A stretch of DNA of 64,000 bases from Musa acuminata AAA Group (Eukaryota; Streptophyta; Magnoliopsida; Zingiberales; Musaceae). Position numbers and translations under genes: made by a program. Positions 22,310 to 32,792 of the stretch are shown here, piece after piece. Position 1 is the first letter of the stretch, and every line of letters begins with the position of its first letter. The notes below the pieces were generated by a model, which did not search any database, had not been told where the DNA came from, and saw only the letters and a list, made by a program, of their open reading frames with translations. The stretch is taken from positions 11,103,001 to 11,167,000 of the forward strand of contig NC_088356.1 in NCBI RefSeq assembly GCF_036884655.1, written 5' to 3'.

Positions 22310-25300
22310 ATGGAGTTGGAGATCTTGGGAATCAACTTTGGGTGCGTGATCGGGGCGCTGCGAGCGTGGGAGTTCCCGGAGAAGGATTGCCTGCTTCCCC
22401 TCGTCGCCAAGATCCTCGGCTACTGCATCGTCGCCGCCTCCACCACCGTCAAAGTGCCCCAGGTCTGGTTGAGAATGTCCCTCCGATTTCCGAACCCTGA
22501 TCTTCGTTTCATATAGTCCTTGATCTATTTGATCTCCCACTTCTTGTTTCTTGGATACGATATTGTGAATTCTTACTGGTGCCATTAAGGATCTGGGCTA
22601 CTTGCGATCTCAATTCTTTTGAGAATGCCCCTCCGATTTCCAAACTCAGATTGCGGTATAATTTGGAGGGAGATCCCTCTTCTTGGTTATTTTACGGGAT
22701 AGGAAGCGAAAGGAGAAAGGAGAAAAGAACTCGAGACCGGGTGAGGTGTTTAGGGTTTGTAGATTAGTTGGGGGTGAGACAACTCATTTTCACATGGATC
22801 TTTAGAATTGAATTATGCACAAGTGTTGAGATTTTGGGTTCTTACCAGAGAGTTAGTTGGCCGGGGAGACGTTTCATGGAATATTTGGAGCGGTCACTCT
22901 TTGGGATGGCAGCGGATCTGAGCCCGTCGGTCAAATGGTCATGGCAAGGCCGTGAGTTCTTCACACATGGAGCAGTAGGAAGTGGGCTCTACTTTCACCC
23001 TTGTGCCAGGACAAAGAGTGACCTGTAATGGTCAAACATTTCAAGCATACTAGTTCATGGACATTATATGAAAATGTGTTTTTTTTTGTCTGAAAGTGTA
23101 ACAAGATGTTAAGCGACACCATATTAAGCCGAGACATCTTAATATTTTTCACTTTTTGTAGTCCATCAACAGCTTTGATGTCCTGACTTACTCAACTATC
23201 TCATTGGTCTTCTGATCTTTGAATCTACAAGTGTTATGTTAACGGCATTCTTCTTAATTGTTTATTACCTTTTGTTTGGTAATTGGTAGTAGTTGCATTC
23301 TTTATTTTCTGAATGACTCTTGGCATGGTCAATCTAGAATTCTCTGTGCAAGATCGGAAGGATCCAAAACATCATTGTTCTTGTGAAATATATGCAGTTG
23401 CCTGCAGATAAGTACCAGGAGAAGGTTCCACATGTACATATTATCTCTAGAATTTAACTTATATTAATATGATCACGTATGTGATTTTGGCTGACTTCAG
23501 TATTCTTCTTTTGATCTCTTATTGCCATTTACCTCCAGTTGTTGCAAAGTAGCTTTTTGATTGGAGGCTTTGTTTATTTCTTTACTGTTATGACCTGTGA
23601 GCATCTGTACATATTCTGTTGGTTTGTTATTAATCCCTTTTATTAATGCTTCTTTCCATTTACAGATACTTAAAATTTTGAAAAATAGCAGCATCAGGGG
23701 ACTTAGTGTTGTGGCCTTTGAGTTAGAAGCTGTTGGTTACACAATTGCTTTGGCATATTGTATTCACAAGGGGCTTTCCTTTTCAGCTTATGGAGAATTA
23801 CTTTTTCTCTTAATTCAAGGTACATATGCTTCATTATCCAAGGGATGTTTTGCTAAAAACCATGCAATTCTCTTATTTTATTCAAATTTAGTATCTGCAT
23901 CATTTCGTTATGGTTGTTCATGAATTTTATGGTTTCCCTTGCAGCCATAATTTTAGTTGCAATTATCTACTACTATTCCCAGCCAGTGGGAGGTAAAGCC
24001 TGGATAAAGCCTCTGCTGTATCCTGCATATAATTAGACAACTATGTCATTCAATGTTTTGTGAAATAGCTGCCTGGTATGTTGGGTTAAATTTGAATGCT
24101 GACTAATACTTTATAAGGAATTGTCAGAGGCCTTTTGAATTTTCACATCTTCTTTGTGATTCATGATGTGCTGATTTGTTTTTCCTCAAGCAATGGTCTA
24201 TTAGATATTGTGCTGTAGCACCAACTGTTTTAGCTGGCCAGATTGACCCATTACTTTTTGAAGCCCTATATGTAAGTAGGAACCAGTTCTACCATTTAGT
24301 TACATTAAATGTTATTTTATGGGTTATATATTTTAATTTATTTCGGATTACATTTGTATTTCATATGCTCTTACTGCTGCTGACTTTCATTTTTTTACAG
24401 GCTTCTCAACATGCGATTTTTTTCTTTGCAAGAGTACCACAAATATGGGAGAACTATAAAGTAAGTAAACATTTTCATAAGGTTTGAACTTTAAGCTCTA
24501 ATTTCTGATGTTCAATCAACATATCCTCCTGTCTATGATAAACATTAGTTCTCTTTTACTTATAGCAAAACATTAAAAATAAATACAGTGCGTGGTCTGA
24601 CTAAAGAAGTTAGGCAATAGATCTTCAGAACAAGACCATCTTTAAGGCTTTGTGATAATTTTTGTATAGTGGATATTGCATTAAGTAGGACATCCTTTAG
24701 TTTCGAGCTGGTACACATCTTGGACAGATGATTTGTGGATTAGTAGTTGTCATACTTGAGGAATATCCTTATGTCCATACAAGAAATTGGACTTCTATAT
24801 TGTGCTAGCTTTAGTTGTGCTACTTAAGTATATTGTACTGTATATACAGACCTAACACATTATGATCCATTAGAAGGTGATATGTATTTCATCAGCACAT
24901 GTGACGATGTTGTATCTCCAGAAGCACTCCGATAGCAGCAGATAGATATAGGAGGAGGAGGATGACGAGGAGATAGAAAGAAAAAGGGGAAAAATGAGAA
25001 CAAATAAAGAAGGGATTTATCTATACTCCCGGATGATTAAGAGATCTGAACTAACACGAAAACCCATAAATAACAACAAAAATCCCTTTTAGGGGCCGGT
25101 GCTTTGTTGATAAAAGTTCTCGATATCAGGGGTACAGTTCTGATGCATTGTCATAAAATTGCAACATGACCAAGGAAGCAATTTATATATGTGGTATATA
25201 AAAAACACTTGAATTTTTTATTGGTGCCTCCTATCTCATAATTTTTTTTCTATTTCTTGGAGCAACTTTGTCATTCTTCTTAATTCTGTTGGAATATGAT

Positions 25301-28300
25301 TTGTATATTTTTAACTAATTTTGTATGCCCAGTCTCTGAAAAGAATATGATTTCCTAATACCAAGGCCCGCCCTCAATGTATTTTATGGATACCACCAAA
25401 AATCCACCGAGAATAAGATATTATGCACTAAAATAAAGATATTGGTCTTGAGGCTTGAAATGTGTCCTCAAAGTTTTTTGATAGTAGAGCTTTTAGTGAC
25501 TAATACTGCCTTATCGCATTTAGCTAATCTATCGAGACTGGTTTCTGCACATAGTGCTTGGCGTCTTTCAACATGCATGTTTGCAAGTATCTGTCAATCA
25601 TTCATCCATATTATTTTATTTGGGAGCAGGAAGATTTTGCTTTTTTTGGTATTCAGTCTGCTGATCATGGTGTTGAATATTAGTTGGATGGGTCCTTTCC
25701 CCCTTTCTGCATCAAGCATGTCAAATCTGGCTGGATGCTCTGTGTTCTTTATTGACTATGTTCAACAAATCTGAGCTAGTATTTTTTTCTTAAATCTGCA
25801 ATAAATTCTTTACATGCCTGCATTATTATTATTATTTCTTTCTTTTCTTTCAACTGTTGCACAATTGTACACCAATGCTTCCTCTGGCTTACTTTTTCCT
25901 TACTCCATATTTTATTGTTTTTAGAGTATAAACTCTTGCACATGCCTGTACGATTTTTGTTTTCTTTTCTTTCTTTAAATTTGTCACACAAGTGCACACC
26001 GATGCTTCATCTGATATACTTTCGTTTATACTCCATATTTTCTTGTTTTAAGAGTATCCATCAGTATAATCATGTTTCTTATGTTGTATGCTACCACAGT
26101 TTTTTAAGTTTATTTTTTCTCTATTGCAAAATTTGTTTGGTTTCCTTAGCAAGAAATAGGCTCCAGTGCAAGATCATTGTCATTTCTGTCCTCTGTTATT
26201 ACTCTGTGGTTTAAGTTTATATACTAGTCTTTCTTAAAGTTCATTCATAAATTATGAGAGAACAGGACAAAAAAATCCCAGGTTACTGCCAATATTCTTT
26301 AGCTCATTATGAACTTATATTGTAAACTTTAATCAAAACATGTTTAATTTAGGTTTCATTTATTCTTTATAAAATGAATGTGTCTTTTTTATGATCCGTG
26401 TCACATGTGTGCAGAACAAGAGTACTGGGGAATTGAGCTTCTTGACATGTTTTATGAACTTTTGTGGCTCTATTGGTAAGTCCCAGCACATAGTTCTTAA
26501 CAAGAGATTAATGAGTTTGTGTCACTCATTTTCATCCCTAAAGCACTCCCTGAGCTTCAGCTTTCTTGATTTTACAATATTGCTGTGACTGACAATGACA
26601 TCTTTCTTTTGTTTTCTAGGATAAACTAATTTTGACTGTTCTAATTACCAATGAAATTTCCTTATACCAACTTTTAACCATGTTTCAATCATTCTTTTTC
26701 TTGCATATCCGCTGGTAATATGTTGCTTACAGTATCTAATATCTTCTGAAGTTCTATTGGTTATTTTTTGGTTAAGAACCTTTACTGGATAGGTCATGGA
26801 TTATTATAATATGCTTAAACTGCTGAGAATAGGTTATTGTTTTTTTCTGCAACTGTTGCTGCTTTATTCTTCCGGTTTTGATGACTTATGTGAACCTTCT
26901 ATTTCTTTTCTTTGCAGTGAGAGTCTTTACTAGCATTCAGGAAAATGCTCCACTTAGTGGTATCCTTCAACTTGCAAACATAATTAGTTAATACTCTGAT
27001 TTCATATGCTTAGTTTCATAAAATAGTTTAGTGCTGCACTAGTTGCCTAAGAACTCTCACATCCATTTTTCTTTTTTCTTTTCCTGATATTTGAGCTGCA
27101 GCTTCAGTTTAATAGAAATTTCATGACTGTTCCCTTCATGCAATTTATATGATACTCTAAATTGTTCTCTTTTGTTTATGACTTTCCACAGCAATTGTTT
27201 TGATGCAGTTTTATGTATACTTGGGTTCTCTCCTATTTAATTAAAAAAGATCTCTTGTAGTGTCCGCACATTGCTAACCAAACACTGTACATATATGTCA
27301 CAAGAATAACCATAACAAATAGGCACCATAAACAGATGCAAGGTCTTAATGAGTTTCTGTCATAAATTCACAATAACTATTATACTTATGTTGAATTTTT
27401 AAAATTTTCCAATTGGAATGAGTAAGAACAGTAACTAAATTCTTGCTCTTTTGCTTACATGACTCTTGCCTAAAATGGAGGCCTTTTTGCCTTTTGACCC
27501 ATATTTTTAAGAATAGCGATGATTCTCACTTGACCTCTCCTGTCTCTTCCAATACTTTTAAGAAGCTAAAGTTTCACCTTCTGTTTTATCTTTCTTATAC
27601 ATCCTTGCACAATAACAAACTGGAGCTCAATATCTCTTCGATCTCCTAACTGCCCTGGAAAAAAAAGAAAAAGAACCAAAAGAGATGGGAAAACATGTAC
27701 ACTGGAAGGTTGTGTAACAAAGGTTACTACTTCTGTGCTTAATATAGATTTAAGTTGCATCTCAAGTCGAGCAGCAAGATGGCAGGAATATCAAGACCAT
27801 TGCTTAAAAGAACTGCTCAAAGCAAGTATCTTCAACCACTTTCAAATGCTGATATTCTAAATCCTTGATAACTGGTTGGTATTATGACTGAATCTTGTTA
27901 TCATCTGAATGCTTTCTTTACTAATTATATACCTATATATCTATGAATTACATAAATAGTTCTTGAGAAAGTATTGCCAAAGAAGCATGATTTTTCTCTA
28001 ACACTGTGCTGTGTGCCAACAACATGCCAACATGGATCACAGTGTTGGCTGGCACACACTAACAATTTGAAAAGGGTATAGGAGGACATGCTTCACACGG
28101 TATAAATTTTTGCGCAATGCTACCTTTCACATATTACAACTTCCTGAAATGTCAAGAGATTATTAATCTTAATAGTTTATCTGTCTATTTATCTTGTCCT
28201 TACCTTTTCCATTGAATGTGCAAACTACATACAAGATTGGTTAATTGTTTTGCCATCCTAAGACGTAATTATGTATGTTTATGTGCCATGCATCTTGCTA

Positions 28301-28508
28301 CCAATTTAAGCAAGTCTATGACAAGAAAAAATTCAAACATCATATTCATAGTAGACTTGCTTTGACGAATGAGCTGCCTCAGTTTGCCCTTAATTCATGC
28401 CAAGTGATTATGGGTTCGGTCATTGGTATTGCGACGAATGGCACCATCTTGAGTCAAATACTCGTGTACCAAAAACCAGATGCAAAGAAAGAGAAGAAAG
28501 GACAGTAA
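22310..28508 (+). CDS. MPDU1: Mannose-P-dolichol utilization defect 1 homologue (PQ-loop)
   Basis: Eight exons: 22310-22462, 23666-23819, 23945-24017, 24205-24271, 24401-24460, 26415-26475, 26918-26959 and 28405-28508. They give 237 residues ending in TAA. All introns are GT-AG and the phases agree. The first PQ-loop is split by intron 1 ([13 protein letters not shown]) and the second is in exons 5-6 ([19 protein letters not shown]). Hydrophobic segments include [18 protein letters not shown], and the tail is basic ([11 protein letters not shown]), fitting an ER multi-pass protein. MPDU1/Lec35 is needed for use of dolichol-phosphate mannose and glucose in the ER lumen, so it supports N-glycan and GPI assembly. 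Length equals that of known plant homologues. The start is the first ATG after the GA tract. No damage is seen. Confidence 0.93.
25813..26058. repeat. Diverged tandem duplication in MPDU1 intron 5
   Basis: Two units of about 127 bp (from 25813 and 25940) share CATGCCTG, TTCTTTCTTTTCTTT, CACACCAATGCTTC/CACACCGATGCTTC and ACTCCATATTTT. Old and intronic; no function suggested. Confidence 0.6.
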
Positions 28509-29242
28509 ACTACATCATTTTCATCCAAAGATTTGCTGCAACTTGTTACAAGATTACTTGTCAATGGAGCACTGGGAAGTCTTACCTGTTTCACTTTTCA
28601 AGACTATGAAAATGCAACTTGTACAATATTTATCCCTTGACCGAAGGCATTTCATTTCTTCTTGTAAGGCTACATATTTATAATCTTCATTACTAGTACG
28701 AAATGCTTTCTACCATACTGCTCAACAGTTTACATTTTAGATTGAGTTGTAAGTTATAATCATGGTCCTCATTTACATATGACCGGAAGGAAACATTTGA
28801 TTCAATTATAGCCAGTTTTATCAATGCCTTGATTGCCAATTAACTGTTGTCTCTTATTTCTAGAATATTTTTTTAAAATAACTTAATATTCATTCTTGTA
28901 TTATTATGCCAGAGCTTTCTTATTGGCTTCACGAATTGTGACCAACCGAACCACCAACCCCATTTGCACATACGCGTTTAATGTACGCCTTTGATTTGCA
29001 TCTTTTTCCTGTTAATCAGCGCATCATTCTTGTTTACAAGTTTCTTAGCATTTGCATTAGAAATCCTGGAGATGCTTTATTCCGTGACATTCGTATTGGT
29101 AGGATATCGGGACGGTGACAGAGAAGTTAGAAGAATGTGAGCATAAGGTGTGGATGCCGAAGCTATGGTGCAAGCAATTCATATACGATGTACATAGAGA
29201 GGGAGATTGTTTCGATGAATCGGTCCGACCCCGACTGCTTTA

Positions 29243-29333
29243 TCTTCTCTTGAAACCGAGATAGACAGACGCCAGCATATATATACGAATGGTCATTTCT
29301 TCTTTTGAAACCGAGATAGACAGACGCCAGCAT
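29243..29333. repeat. Short tandem duplication, offset 55 bp
   Basis: The block GAAACCGAGATAGACAGACG plus CCAGCAT occurs twice with one nearby mismatch. The left copy is followed by TATATATACGAA. Confidence 0.75.
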
Positions 29334-29734
29334 GGTGGAACTCATCAGCCCGAAAGATCAGGTAATCTCAGCTCTATTTTTTTTTTCCTTGTGGGCTCAG
29401 CTGGGATTGGGATATAACCTTGTGATATCTATCGATTCTCCTGTCAGTGTGGATTGAAATGGGCTTCGATAGGACTTATTGGATGTGGGTCTATGGATTT
29501 GGGTTGTGATTCAGTGACGAGCCAAGCTGCAGCTGCATTGATCCAAGGCGGACAGGACAGGTATAATGTCACCATATAACAAGATTGAGCTTACGGTGAT
29601 TGTGGTTTTAGCCTCCCGGTGGTCGGGATGTCTGTTTGCTGGCGATGCGAAGATGTCGATGCTGGTGCTCCTCTACGCGGTTGCAGCAGCGACAAGACTT
29701 TTGTTTATGGTATGACTCGATTGAAATGTTCTGC

Positions 29735-29777
29735 CTCTTCTTCTTCTTCTTCTTCTTCTTCTTCTTCTTCTTCTTCT
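29735..29777. repeat. TTC microsatellite
   Basis: About 14 uninterrupted TTC units. Open frames reading poly-Ser, poly-Phe or poly-Arg through it are artefacts of the repeat. Confidence 0.9.
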
Positions 29778-29907
29778 CCTCTGGATTTCGTTTTTTTGGG
29801 ACGCGACTTGATCCGTCTGAAACCTATATGCAATCGAAGAGAAGCCGTCACGAGGGACAAGGCCACATGTGACACCGTATTGCAACGATCAAACTAAATA
29901 TGCTATC

Positions 29908-30507
29908 TGTTACGGTAAGTAACTTTTTAGCCGCGACCTTGGGGCCGACGCGGCTGGTTCAGGGCTCCAAATGACTTGAATCGGATGTGTCCCTCCCTAA
30001 GGCCTGGAGATGGCGGATGTTGGGGACCTGCCTGGAAAACTTCTCCTTGCTGAGCTAACGGCGATCGGGTACCTGCACACAGGTCGGGTCGGTGGCTCGG
30101 CCCGACCCCTTCGACGATTAAATCAGTGGGGAGTATTGTATTGAGTGAGAGATCGATCCCCCTGGCTGGGAGCCGGGGGGCGGTATTTATGAAGGGGGCT
30201 TGATGTTACCTGATGGGCCATCCTGCAAGAGCAGGACCGTACCTCCGGTGGCGTCTGTCGCCGTCGTGGGCGTTGCGTGTGGAGCCGAGCTGCCGCAGGG
30301 TATGGGGGGTGTCAGCTGGTGCGTTTGCCTGCCTCGACCGGCCCTGATGGGTCAGCCGAGGAGGTCCAAGTACGGTGGGTATGGGTGCGTGTCGCGTCGT
30401 CGTTAATGCTCTTTCTGGGGCAACGCGCCGTACTGGGCGTCCGATGTGGGGGGGTGTATTACGTCAAATCCGGGGTGTTACGTCAAGTCAGTTTTTTACC
30501 CCTATCA
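29908..30507 (+). mobile_element. Solo LTR, 600 bp, GC-rich
   Basis: It starts TGTTACGGTAAG, ends CCCCTATCA, and is flanked by the perfect 5-bp target duplication CTATC (29903-29907 and 30508-30512). The inside is GC-rich, unlike its surroundings, and has a possible TATA-like GGTATTTATGAAGG near 30182. Its family cannot be named because no internal region remains. Orientation is inferred from the TATA-like site and is uncertain. Confidence 0.75.
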
Positions 30508-30512
30508 CTATC

Positions 30513-31890
30513 AGCATCCGCAAGCAAATGTAACACAATCGGACGATACGGAGTTGCCACCCAAGCAAAAGTTGCGAGGTGAAAGGAGGAGCAGCAGCAG
30601 CATCAGAGGAGTGACGGTGATCACATCCTGCTCACAGCGTGCCTCGGGATGCATCTCATCAAAGGAGAACATTGGGTTCCGCTTTAGGGAAGCAAGACAA
30701 GGAGCCTTTCCATGTGGATTGTTAGCTGCACGCAGCCATCGCTCGTCCTTGGAGAAAAAGAGGAGCGAGGGTTTCACTCCTCCATCACCCGAGATGACTG
30801 ACTCCAACCCATAATATCCACCGAGGAGCAGACAGTGCCACCCTGAATCGTCCTCTCCATGTCCATGTCGAGGAACACTTGCTATTCCGAAAGAAAAATA
30901 CACGTGGTCTCACCTGCTATAGTTCCCATCAGTGTCGGAGTCTTACCTTCATCACCGGATCGACAGGAAGCGCAAAAAAATTATTGCAAAAACAACTTCT
31001 CGTCGTTGGGCTCCAAGTGTTCTCATGTTTAATATTTTATGTTGGATCTCAGTATTTATTAAATAAACGGGACACTTTCTTTTTCATCACCTGTATTGAA
31101 TTTATTATTCGCAATTTTTTTTTCCTATATCCATCCGGGATATATTTTGACCAGTAAAATCTTATCGATCATGTTTTTATTTATATTTATCATCTCGGAC
31201 GAATGATCAAAATATATGGTCGAGATCATAGTTAGGTCAGTTTCCAAACACTTTGGGATAGGCGTGACCAAGCTCGTGTGACAATTGGGTCACAAGTCGG
31301 TGGGCTCCAGCACAAATTAGCCCACATGTAAACCTTCTCCAACCACTCACGTCCCCATCCAAACCTAAACCACTTTATTTTCGCAGCTAAGCAAGTTTGG
31401 GATGTCTAAAGGTCGGGAGGGTTCGGCGAGAGATCCTATTAATAATATTAACAGAATTTCTTGAAACTTAAGTCAATAAAAAAATAAATAAAGTATTTAG
31501 AAAATATTAATATGTTGTACTTAAATTGCTGGTGAGAGTTTAAAGAGTGCTCTTTAATAAAGTGGGCGTTAAATAAGAAATTAATATATATGATAATTAT
31601 TTGAATTCATCAATTATTTTGACATCGAGATCGAACCCTCGAGCATTACGAGTGCTATGTGGATGGCACATTAGATGATGTCGATGGACATACACGATGT
31701 CGGATGGATGGCGTGACATAATGTCGGATCATCGACATGTGAGAATTGTTATTTTGATAATTAAAAAAATGCTTTTACGTCAAATCATAAATGAAAAGAA
31801 GCACGAGTTAAATCGCGAGAATTTCACTCCGTCAGTCTCTCCGTTACGACCCGGGAGATTCCTATTTTCCATCAAGCTTCCGTCGGGGGC
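30513..31890. other. Intergenic region upstream of the PP2C gene
   Basis: 30530-30900 is open for 120-130 codons on both strands, but no domain is recognisable, so no gene is called. After 31000 the sequence is AT-rich with nothing recognised. Confidence 0.4.
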
Positions 31891-31897
31891 TATATAA
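31891..31897 (+). promoter_or_regulatory. Candidate TATA box of the PP2C gene
   Basis: TATATAA follows a GC-rich stretch and lies about 160 bp before a strong donor at 32058 that would end a non-coding first exon. Position and sequence fit a plant TATA box. Confidence 0.5.
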
Positions 31898-32057
31898 TCC
31901 CATGAACTCGTTCTTCTGAGTCAGTCAACCTAAACACTGCGACGAGTGTCTCCTGTCAGTTATCCCCTGAGCTCTGATGCAGATGAGCAATCAGACGTAG
32001 AGCAGAAAGGAGGCTCCTTTTGCCTTCTCTCCGCCCTGTTTCTGCGGAATCAGAAAG

Positions 32058-32692
32058 GTAAGCATCGTGCGTTTGTGTTTCTGATCTCATGGCATTGTCT
32101 GTCACAAATTCTAATCTTAGAAACGTGTTCATTATAAATCTGATTTTTTAGTGAGAGATAATGGTGAGAACTGCGACTAAAAGTGTCCTCTCACAGAGAG
32201 AGAGAGAGAGAGAGAGAGAGTCACTGTAAAGAGAGCGAGGTGGAACGATGGCAACATAACCCCATGAACTTTTCCCAAGTGATTCAGTCACTTTTAGTAG
32301 CCGAAGTGCGATTCCTTGTTATTTATCCCGAGCTTCTTCTTCTGATTCTTTCCCCCGGCAGAGCTCGACGAAGACGAGCGATTAGAACTGAGGCAAAAAG
32401 GAAGCTCCTTCGCTTGTTTGTTCCTGAGGATTTCTTGGACAAGTTTTTTCTTTGCTTCTTCTTCTTTCTCACGCATCCCATGCGATTTGGTGGCTCCCAA
32501 AGGTGCGGTTTTTACTGTTTCTTTTCTTTCCCTTTTTTTGCTTTGCCAACAAGTTTTGCTTCAATTCCTTTCTATTTGGTGGTATTACTCCATTGCCAAG
32601 ATCAAAGAAAGGGGAATGGAACGATCTTGCTGACATTAACGAGGGCAAATCAGGATTTTGAGTGTTCTTTTTCCTCGTTTACCTGATTGCAG
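32058..32692 (+). other. Candidate 5' UTR intron of the PP2C gene
   Basis: A donor (GAAAG|GTAAGC at 32058) and acceptor (CTGATTGCAG, ending 32692) frame 635 bp of T-rich, non-coding sequence. It lies 100 bp before the start codon at 32793. It contains a GA tract (32194-32220) and a second, diverged copy of the leader region. Confidence 0.5.
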
Positions 32693-32792
32693 GGGAATTT
32701 GAAGACAAGGCAGCAATCGTCGAGATCGATGGATCGATGTTGTCGGGTGGTGGAAGGTGTTATGGGGTGAGACGAGTGAGGTGGAGGCGCTT

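Larger units (their letters stand above)
28509..29907. other. Intergenic region downstream of MPDU1
   Basis: The first several hundred bases are probably MPDU1 3' UTR. There is a 36-bp direct repeat (29243-29278 and 29297-29333, GAAACCGAGATAGACAGACG core, offset 55 bp) and a (TTC)n tract at about 29735-29777. No gene was recognised. Confidence 0.5.

Noticed and set aside
22079..22585. Minus-strand frame of 168 codons over MPDU1 exon 1
   Set aside because: Shadow of the MPDU1 first exon and GA tract; no domain on that strand.
29619..29897. Poly-Ser, poly-Phe and poly-Arg frames
   Set aside because: Products of the TTC microsatellite.
30446..30903. Overlapping 120-130 codon frames on both strands
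   Set aside because: No recognisable domain, start context or splice partners. Part of the stretch is inside the solo LTR.
32757..32792. Upstream in-frame ATG of the PP2C gene
   Set aside because: The 12 extra residues do not resemble the family N-terminus, whereas [11 protein letters not shown] does. It remains possible.
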